From the IMG/VR virus record IMGVR_UViG_3300032282_004923, positions 1-56,314 of that record: 56,314 nucleotides of DNA, one strand, 5' to 3'. The notes beneath the pieces are model-generated. The model was given only the letters and a program-made list of their open reading frames with translations. It was not told where the DNA came from and made no database searches. Position 1 is the first letter of the stretch. The number at the start of each line of letters is the position of its first letter. A program made the translations under genes and the position numbers. Positions 51,294-56,314 of this stretch are shown one piece after another. This DNA comes from a virus.

Positions 51294-53215
51294 CGTACCG
51301 GACAAGCTCCAGTAGCACAGTCGTCTAGGTCGAGAATTCCACCCGTAGCTGCAAACAGCGGAATATTAAAATCAATCTTGGACAATAGCTTCTCGTATAC
51401 TTCCTTTGTTATCTCCTCATATGGGGGAAGCGGGAAGTTGTGGTCTGCGTGCAATAAGAAGGACACGCTCTTTACTGCTGTGTCGTAGTTCTTTGCTAGC
51501 CATTCTTGTATTGTTGGCAGTTCTTCCTTGCGGTAGTACACAGTGACTGACACTGCGTTGTCTGCCCACTCTGTCTGAAGTTTTTTTACCCACTCAAGTT
51601 GTTCCAGTGCTGTCATATCTGCCGCTAGAACTGCACCCGTAGGCGATTGACATGGAAACTCAACAACGTAACGAGTGTGGTCTTCGCGTCCATCTAGGCC
51701 AAGGTCCCAACAAATCTTGTATCCACGCTTACGACAGGCCTCTACGAGAGGGTCTGCTGCACCAAAACGAACACGGCGGATGTAGTACTGCGCGTATGCG
51801 GGGTGAATACCTGGCGTCACTCCTGGAAGTAGCGAAAGTGTTCCTGAGGGTTGAACGGTGGTAAGACGCACTGATTTAGGAAACCCGTACTCTGTTGAGT
51901 AGTCAACATCAAGTGCGCGAAGGAACTCATAAGCAGGAGAGAGCCATGCAATTTTCTCTGGCTCACACTGCAACACACCCGTAATGCTTTGTCCTAAACG
52001 TGCATTCTTACGAACAATCTCTGTTGTCTTTTCGTACGGATACGAGAGACGTGTAATGCTCTTCTGAACGATGTATAGGAGTTCTGATATCTCGCAAAAC
52101 TGTTCAAACGATTCGATGTTTGGTAGGAAGAGCGTAGATAGGTTGCACGATTCGCCATCACCAAGAGCAATCTCTGCACATGGATTGAATCCTTCGATTG
52201 TGTTATCTAGACGACGTTCTCCAAGGCGTCCTTGCGTGCGCGCGAGACGACGATTGACCAAACCGTATGGTTCTCCTGAGCCATCGTATCCCTTCCAGAG
52301 TTCGGGAAGTATTTCATCAAAATGGTCTGCATAGATACTGTTGTTGGAGTTTGCACGATATGCCGGAACGTTACCCGTAGACCAATTCTTTGCACGGATA
52401 AACAACACATCGTCAGGGTCACCAATAGCAATCTGTGCAGAACGACGAGACGAGCCAGATACTACGATTTTGCCAATGATGTTGCAGATGTCAAGCACGT
52501 CGATGCTGCGAAGCTTCTTGCCTTCGCGATTCTTCATTACTTTGCAGATGTCTTCTATGCCATCAATCAGTGCACCTGGTCCAGATGCTGTTCCTCCGAA
52601 AGTCTTAAGTGGTGCACCAAACTCGCGAATCAAGATGGTGGAATACGAAAAAGACTTACCCGTGTCGAAATATGACTTCAATACGCTGTGCAAAAGACGA
52701 CGCCATCCAGTACGTGAGTCTGGAACGATAATGTCTGCATCGTTAGAGCGTTCATGCGAGATTGTTACATTCGGTTTTACTTTTGGAAGTTCGTGTATCT
52801 TTGAGCGCTCAACAGAGAAGCCAACGCCTCCACCAAGCATAAGGTAGTCAAATAGAAGCTCAAAGTCTTCTACCTTTTCTATGTTTGTGAAGTAGCAGTT
52901 ATTGAGGGATGTTCCACTGAACTCTTTAACAAGTGGGGTACCTAACTGCCACAATGCGCGACCTGAGAGCGAGCAACGCAAGTGAAACATGTGGTCAAAG
53001 AGTTTTTCTGCCTTAACTTCAGATAGTGGAGCACCAATGTCAATGGCTCCATCTATCGCCCGTACGATAGTTTCAATCCATGTTTCATTACGACCAAGTC
53101 CTTCTATCGGACGGCTATATGTACGCAGATAAACGACTTCTCCAAGTCCACCAAAACCCCAAGGAGTTTGTTTTTGTGAATAGGACAAAATGAATTCGGG
53201 GGAAAAGATTGACAT
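51290..53215 (-). CDS. nrdJ: Class II (B12-dependent) ribonucleotide reductase
   Basis: A 641-residue protein of the monomeric class II (adenosylcobalamin) ribonucleoside-triphosphate reductase type. Landmarks are LNNCYFTNIE (first active-site Cys), LMLGGGVGFSVE, FNPCAEIALGDGESCNLSTL (radical Cys and Glu region), TVQPSGTLSLLPGVTPGIHP, and the C-terminal CATGACPVR redox pair. It converts NTPs to dNTPs without oxygen dependence but needs host B12. The phage thioredoxin is a likely reductant. Confidence 0.93.
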   Translation of the reverse strand: MSIFSPEFILSYSQKQTPWGFGGLGEVVYLRTYSRPIEGLGRNETWIETIVRAIDGAIDIGAPLSEVKAEKLFDHMFHLRCSLSGRALWQLGTPLVKEFSGTSLNNCYFTNIEKVEDFELLFDYLMLGGGVGFSVERSKIHELPKVKPNVTISHERSNDADIIVPDSRTGWRRLLHSVLKSYFDTGKSFSYSTILIREFGAPLKTFGGTASGPGALIDGIEDICKVMKNREGKKLRSIDVLDICNIIGKIVVSGSSRRSAQIAIGDPDDVLFIRAKNWSTGNVPAYRANSNNSIYADHFDEILPELWKGYDGSGEPYGLVNRRLARTQGRLGERRLDNTIEGFNPCAEIALGDGESCNLSTLFLPNIESFEQFCEISELLYIVQKSITRLSYPYEKTTEIVRKNARLGQSITGVLQCEPEKIAWLSPAYEFLRALDVDYSTEYGFPKSVRLTTVQPSGTLSLLPGVTPGIHPAYAQYYIRRVRFGAADPLVEACRKRGYKICWDLGLDGREDHTRYVVEFPCQSPTGAVLAADMTALEQLEWVKKLQTEWADNAVSVTVYYRKEELPTIQEWLAKNYDTAVKSVSFLLHADHNFPLPPYEEITKEVYEKLLSKIDFNIPLFAATGGILDLDDCATGACPVR

Positions 53216-53280
53216 TGCACGCTTTCTAAGTAGATGACTAAGGAAATAAAGTTTACCTCAGCTGAGTTGGCGATGTCAGT

Positions 53281-53586
53281 CTAGGAGATGCCTAACTCTT
53301 TTGCACGCTCAAGAGTTATATAACTTCCTTTGTGTGCAACTACTACTTTTACTTTAGTGAAAGGGGTTATCTGTCTTTCTTCGTAAAGAGTTTCTTCAAC
53401 AAGAATCATCTGAGCGTTCTTTAGTGTTTCAATAACACTGTCAGCAAATGCTATGTGTGGCGGTTTAGTTGCAGTATGACTTGACACACAGTCACCCGTA
53501 GGGTGATTACAGACTGGACATGCAGACCTATCAGCTCTAAGGACAGGAATTCCATCTAATACTGTGTCATCGTAGAACTGGCTCAT
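53281..53586 (-). CDS. Hypothetical protein with Cys motif, 101 aa
   Basis: CPVCNHPTGDCVSSH near residue 23 is a motif seen in conserved actinophage proteins, followed by strands (QMILVEETLYEERQITPFTK, VKVVVAHKGSYI) and a C-terminal LERAKELGIS. Function unknown. Upstream of the RNR gene in the same direction. Confidence 0.78.
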   Translation of the reverse strand: MSQFYDDTVLDGIPVLRADRSACPVCNHPTGDCVSSHTATKPPHIAFADSVIETLKNAQMILVEETLYEERQITPFTKVKVVVAHKGSYITLERAKELGIS

Positions 53587-53612
53587 AAAGCAATTCTACT
53601 GTAAAGAACTAT

Positions 53613-54014
53613 TTAGTTCTTGAACCAGGAAAGGAATCGCTTGCGAAGATTCTCTGGCTTGATGTCATTAGCGTAAATAACTTTACCATTGACAGTCGCT
53701 GATACGTTCGTTGTGCTGGTTGTTGTATTCTGGAATGTGTCCCAAAGTTTCTCAGCAAAATGTGCATCTTCATGTAACTCTTGCGCAGATATGCCCGTGG
53801 CCTTTTTGGGCGCTTGCTTCTTGGCTGCAGTCTTCTTTGCTGCTGTCGTCTTGACAGCGGACTTTTTGGCTGTAGCTTTCTTGACAGGTGCTTTCTTAGC
53901 AGGAGATTTCTTGGCAGGCTTCTTCTTGGTAGGAGCTTTAGCTGCTGTATTCTTAGCAGCAGTCTTCTTTTTAGGAGCTGCTGTCTTCTTTGCTGGGGTC
54001 TTCTTTGTTGCCAT
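53613..54014 (-). CDS. Histone H1-like Lys/Ala-rich protein
   Basis: A 133-residue protein whose first 70 residues are repeats of KKTAAKK/PAKK (MATKKTPAKKTAAPKKKTAA), as in histone H1-like C-terminal tails and mycobacterial HupB/Lsr2-associated tails. The last 60 residues form an acidic-to-basic folded part (AQELHEDAHFAEKLWDTFQN ... RKRFLSWFKN). A DNA-compacting or host nucleoid-binding role is likely. The ATG is 7 bases after a TAGTCT -10, so it is probably leaderless. Confidence 0.82.
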   Translation of the reverse strand: MATKKTPAKKTAAPKKKTAAKNTAAKAPTKKKPAKKSPAKKAPVKKATAKKSAVKTTAAKKTAAKKQAPKKATGISAQELHEDAHFAEKLWDTFQNTTTSTTNVSATVNGKVIYANDIKPENLRKRFLSWFKN

Positions 54015-54021
54015 GCTTGAC

Positions 54022-54027
54022 AGACTA
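54022..54027 (-). promoter_or_regulatory. -10 element TAGTCT of leaderless H1-like gene
   Basis: TAGTCT on the minus strand, 7 bases before the ATG at 54014; same hexamer and spacing as the 25073 gene. Confidence 0.5.
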
Positions 54028-54037
54028 GTAGGCTGAG

Positions 54038-54739
54038 GTGCCTACATGGCGGAAGTATGCTGTATTAATGCCCGTAGCCAATGGGGGAAGTTTCACTGGG
54101 AGACAAGTGCGATTAGATACAGAGTTTCCACATCGCCTTGACAAGGTGGCTATGGCGATGCTCTCAGGGATGGCTGTCAAAGAACAGATTGTCAAAGAGT
54201 TTGGCATAGGCGAAGATGCCAATATGTGCATCTACTGCTGGAAAGACAACAAGGTAATGCTGCTGCTGAACATGATGTCATCCACTCAGAAGCTGGAACC
54301 TATGACTCGCTTTGAGAGGGTCAACAATGCTCTATGTATAGCAAGGGCAGGCTGGGGGGTAGACGCTGTAACTATGGTAGCTGAGGGGTGGTGCAGCACT
54401 AATCCTGAATACACCAAGGACAGGGAACTACAGGTAGCTTTCCTTGATAAAGACTCACCCGTACGCGAATGTCTGACTATCACTCACTTAGAGGATGGCT
54501 CTCTCACTTTCTTAGCAAAGCCTTACAAGCTAGGTGTGCCTAGGGCTGTGCTCTGGGAAGAGGAGCTCTACTTTCCTAATCGCACAATGGTAAGAGGACA
54601 GGAGGGCTTCTATCCTCGCCTCTTCGAGAAGGTGCTGACAGAGGTTAGCTACAAGACTCCACCTCCTGACGAGGACACCTACTACTCTGAGCTAGGTGAT
54701 GGACTGCTGAAGCTTGGCTTTACCTGCGAATGGTTCTAA
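54038..54739 (+). CDS. Conserved phage protein, 233 aa
   Basis: GTG start at 54038; an ATG at 54068 that lies 6 bases after TATGCT is an alternative leaderless start. The protein is soluble with an N-terminal RHH-like VRLDTEFPHRLDKVAMAMLS, a mixed middle (MTRFERVNNALCIARAGWGV) and an aromatic C-terminus. No family recognised. Confidence 0.75.
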   Translation: MPTWRKYAVLMPVANGGSFTGRQVRLDTEFPHRLDKVAMAMLSGMAVKEQIVKEFGIGEDANMCIYCWKDNKVMLLLNMMSSTQKLEPMTRFERVNNALCIARAGWGVDAVTMVAEGWCSTNPEYTKDRELQVAFLDKDSPVRECLTITHLEDGSLTFLAKPYKLGVPRAVLWEEELYFPNRTMVRGQEGFYPRLFEKVLTEVSYKTPPPDEDTYYSELGDGLLKLGFTCEWF

Positions 54740-54764
54740 GCCAGCCCGTGGCCCTTTTGTGACT

Positions 54765-55238
54765 CTATAGAGCAAAGTGACTAGGGATAGACGAGTCACC
54801 TCTGTGTACGTCTCTATCGTAGGATACCAACGAAGACTGGATAGGTGACGTGTATGTATAGGACACTAGCTCTTTAGGCAATGCTCCTACTAGTGCAGCA
54901 CTAGCGTCACGTTCATTGGTTTCAAGAAGAGACTTATCTAAAGCGCTTACATCAACAGCAAGTATGCATGCGTGATTGTGTTTTTTCCTATCGACTACGA
55001 CTGTCTCTTTGCCTTCTTTGACAGACGTAGAGATGCCTTTGAATGATACGAAATCACGTACTGCTATGAAACCTGCTGCAAACTCAGGCTTATTACATAG
55101 ATGAATGAAACCATCTTCTCCTGGCTTTAAGCCTTCATCAAGGATTGCTTCTATTGAGTCAGGAAAGCAAGCATGATAAAGGACTTGTTGGTCGATTGGT
55201 TGGTTGTCAAGGTGTTCACTGTTCATGGTCTGCATCAT
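54765..55238 (-). CDS. Predicted ART/DUF952-like protein
   Basis: A 157-residue protein. VLYHACFPDSIEAILDEGLK and GFIHLCNKPEFAAGFIAVRD are the H...I...GL.P and I.L....E.A blocks seen in ADP-ribosyltransferase-fold proteins (KptA/DUF952-like). If functional it could modify RNA or protein; catalytic residues cannot be fixed by eye. It reads toward the 54038 gene. Confidence 0.65.
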   Translation of the reverse strand: MMQTMNSEHLDNQPIDQQVLYHACFPDSIEAILDEGLKPGEDGFIHLCNKPEFAAGFIAVRDFVSFKGISTSVKEGKETVVVDRKKHNHACILAVDVSALDKSLLETNERDASAALVGALPKELVSYTYTSPIQSSLVSYDRDVHRGDSSIPSHFAL

Positions 55239-55551
55239 AGAACAAGTTCTGTATATCTGATTGTATATATTGACATGAATGCCTATTTTGCCAGTCTCGA
55301 ATCCTAGAACTAGAACATGCCAGAATGCTTAGTTGCTAATTTGCCAAAAAGTTTAATTGCATGTTTAATTGCATGAGGTATCGCGATGATGAGAAAAAAA
55401 CACACAGAAGCCCCGACTCTAAACTTTCTGGTGAGTGTGGGTGTGTGTGTGGGGGTGCGTGACACATTTTCATCACCATCCATTGCAGATAGATTTATCC
55501 GAAACTTCCCCAGTGGTTGCAATATTCCATTTGACCGGTACTATTGTTCTT
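55239..55551. other. Intergenic region, 313 bp
   Basis: No gene is supported. It holds a direct repeat TTTAATTGCATG (x2, around 55350-55375), a GT-rich stretch and, at its end, the promoter of the 55552 gene. Confidence 0.5.
55518..55544 (+). promoter_or_regulatory. Leaderless promoter TTGCAA-N16-TACTAT
   Basis: TTGCAA, spacer about 16, TACTAT (55539-55544), then 7 bases to the ATG at 55552. Confidence 0.5.
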
Positions 55552-56109
55552 ATGCCGAATATACGCAAACCTCAATTAAGCAAGCCTAAAAGCAGCCTGA
55601 TACTCGATGACAGCCTCGTAGAGTGGCTCCGACACCAGGACTGGTCGGAGTTCGCTACTAGCATCGTCTCCTTCTACGACAAGAATGGGGGCATGACCGT
55701 CAAACAGCGCGAATCCGGGCGCAAGATGCGTGCAAAACTTGACGAATCCTACGGAGTGGCTGAGAAGTCGATTGGTGATGGCATGTACATAGACAGGGCC
55801 GGCGAACGCCTGTACAAGCTCGCACACGTCTCTAAGAATGGCTACAAGACGCGTACGCTGCGTATGCGACGGATAGAGCTTCCTAACTGGCACGAGGTTA
55901 AAAACGGGTTTGGGGCCAGCAATAAGGACGATTTTTACGAGGCTGTGGACGAGGGGTACATTCGTTTGCTATCTCTTGACGAAATGCGCGACATCGGGCG
56001 CAAGACTGGCATCTGCTGTGCCTGTGGTAGGGCTCTAGACGACCCTAAGAGCATCGAAGACGGTATTGGGCCTGTCTGTGCCAAACAAGAGCGTGAACGT
56101 AACCAGTGA
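55552..56109 (+). CDS. DUF6011-like zinc-finger protein
   Basis: The ATG at 55552 gives 185 residues without SD. The C-terminus CCACGRALDDPKSIEDGIGP then VCAK is the C-x2-C...GxGPxC motif of DUF6011-type domains found in phage helicase/recombination proteins. The N-terminal part has an SEFATSIVSFYDKNGGMTVK block resembling single zinc-knuckle DNA-binding proteins. Role unknown, probably DNA-related. Confidence 0.8.
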   Translation: MPNIRKPQLSKPKSSLILDDSLVEWLRHQDWSEFATSIVSFYDKNGGMTVKQRESGRKMRAKLDESYGVAEKSIGDGMYIDRAGERLYKLAHVSKNGYKTRTLRMRRIELPNWHEVKNGFGASNKDDFYEAVDEGYIRLLSLDEMRDIGRKTGICCACGRALDDPKSIEDGIGPVCAKQERERNQ

Positions 56110-56216
56110 CCTTAGAACGTTGATGGGATAGAGGCTCCCGTTATAAATCCAAACGGCCGCGTCTGTATTGGATAAATTTATTGGAAACTAGTGTGTGCAA
56201 TCGCATCACTAGTGGG

Positions 56217-56222
56217 TATATT
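56217..56222 (+). promoter_or_regulatory. -10 element TATATT before last gene
   Basis: TATATT, then 7 bases to the ATG at 56230. An inverted repeat ACTAGTG-N13-CACTAGT (about 56187-56213) lies over the -35 region as a likely operator. Confidence 0.5.
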
Positions 56223-56229
56223 AAAAAAC

Positions 56230-56314
56230 ATGAAAAAAGCAAAACTCCGTGAAAAGGTAAAGCGTGTCAAGTCAGAACGAGACATGTGGAAAGAAACGTC
56301 AGATTTCTTGGCTA
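56230..56314 (+). CDS. Partial basic coiled-coil protein (3' end outside window)
   Basis: MKKAKLREKVKRVKSERDMW... is open to the end of the window (28 residues visible). Strongly charged helix. Not enough sequence to name it. Confidence 0.55.
   Translation, partial: MKKAKLREKVKRVKSERDMWKETSDFLA

Noticed and set aside
52071-52847. Rightward ORFs within the ribonucleotide reductase gene
   Set aside because: They are antisense to a complete 641-residue NrdJ frame with all active-site motifs.
53689-54036. Rightward membrane-like ORF opposite the H1-like gene
   Set aside because: Its hydrophobic repeats are the complement of the Lys/Ala repeats; the leftward frame has a promoter and a folded C-terminus.

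Overview
The window is part of a tailed double-stranded DNA phage genome. Its most likely host is an actinobacterium. It encodes adhesin/tail-fibre genes, a lysis cassette, a phage replication set (Toprim primase-helicase, a candidate helicase loader, a SNF2-type helicase, class II ribonucleotide reductase) and one tRNA. No capsid, portal, large terminase or integrase gene is visible, so the structural module probably lies outside the window. The actinobacterial signals are two WhiB-like Fe-S proteins, a candidate LexA box of the Gram-positive type, a perfect CIRCE (HrcA) operator, widespread leaderless start sites, and a secreted protein with a Thr-rich linker. No database search was possible; family names rest on motifs read by eye.

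Layout. 1-14.6 kb (all +): collagen-like and fibronectin-III fibre genes, with a flavin-dependent halogenase, two 2-oxoglutarate/Fe(II)-oxygenase-like proteins, an FkbM methyltransferase and a GT-B glycosyltransferase between them. One unit (fibre, FN3/Cys-rich protein, 67-aa partner) is present twice. 14.7-19.3 kb: a large secreted protein and the lysis region (M15-type peptidase, holin candidates). 19.3-24 kb: a winged-helix regulator, a LexA-box gene, a metallophosphoesterase, an N-terminal-Thr proteasome/HslV-like hydrolase, WhiB and ribbon-helix-helix proteins, and replication accessory genes. 24-40 kb: an accessory region of short genes on both strands, including a potassium channel, a MoxR-type AAA ATPase with a VWA/HExxH partner, and many zinc-ribbon proteins. 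40-56 kb: SNF2 helicase, PP-loop protein, pyrimidine-dimer glycosylase-like protein, DUF932 protein, WhiB, primase-helicase, thioredoxin, HNH nuclease, tRNA-Arg, NrdJ and an H1-like basic protein.

The 24-40 kb region is the unusual part. Three repeated themes run through it. (1) Sixteen-base CRP/GlxR-like palindromes (TGTGA-N6-TCACA type) lie upstream of a TTGACN/N17/TACNNT promoter, with exactly 0 or exactly 10 bases between palindrome and -35. (2) An intergenic box, CTTCCRCCACCGTC, occurs 14 times, always in the same orientation, usually followed by GTAGTAGT, a GC-rich hairpin carrying AGYCCCG, and CCAGATG; three copies coincide with the -35 region of a leftward promoter. (3) Tiny hydrophobic proteins of 17-28 residues, most ending like VVAIS, are nearly all joined to the 3' end of an upstream gene by a 1-4-base stop/start overlap. 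Together these suggest a shelf of independently promoted accessory cassettes controlled by host regulators (CRP-like, HrcA, LexA).
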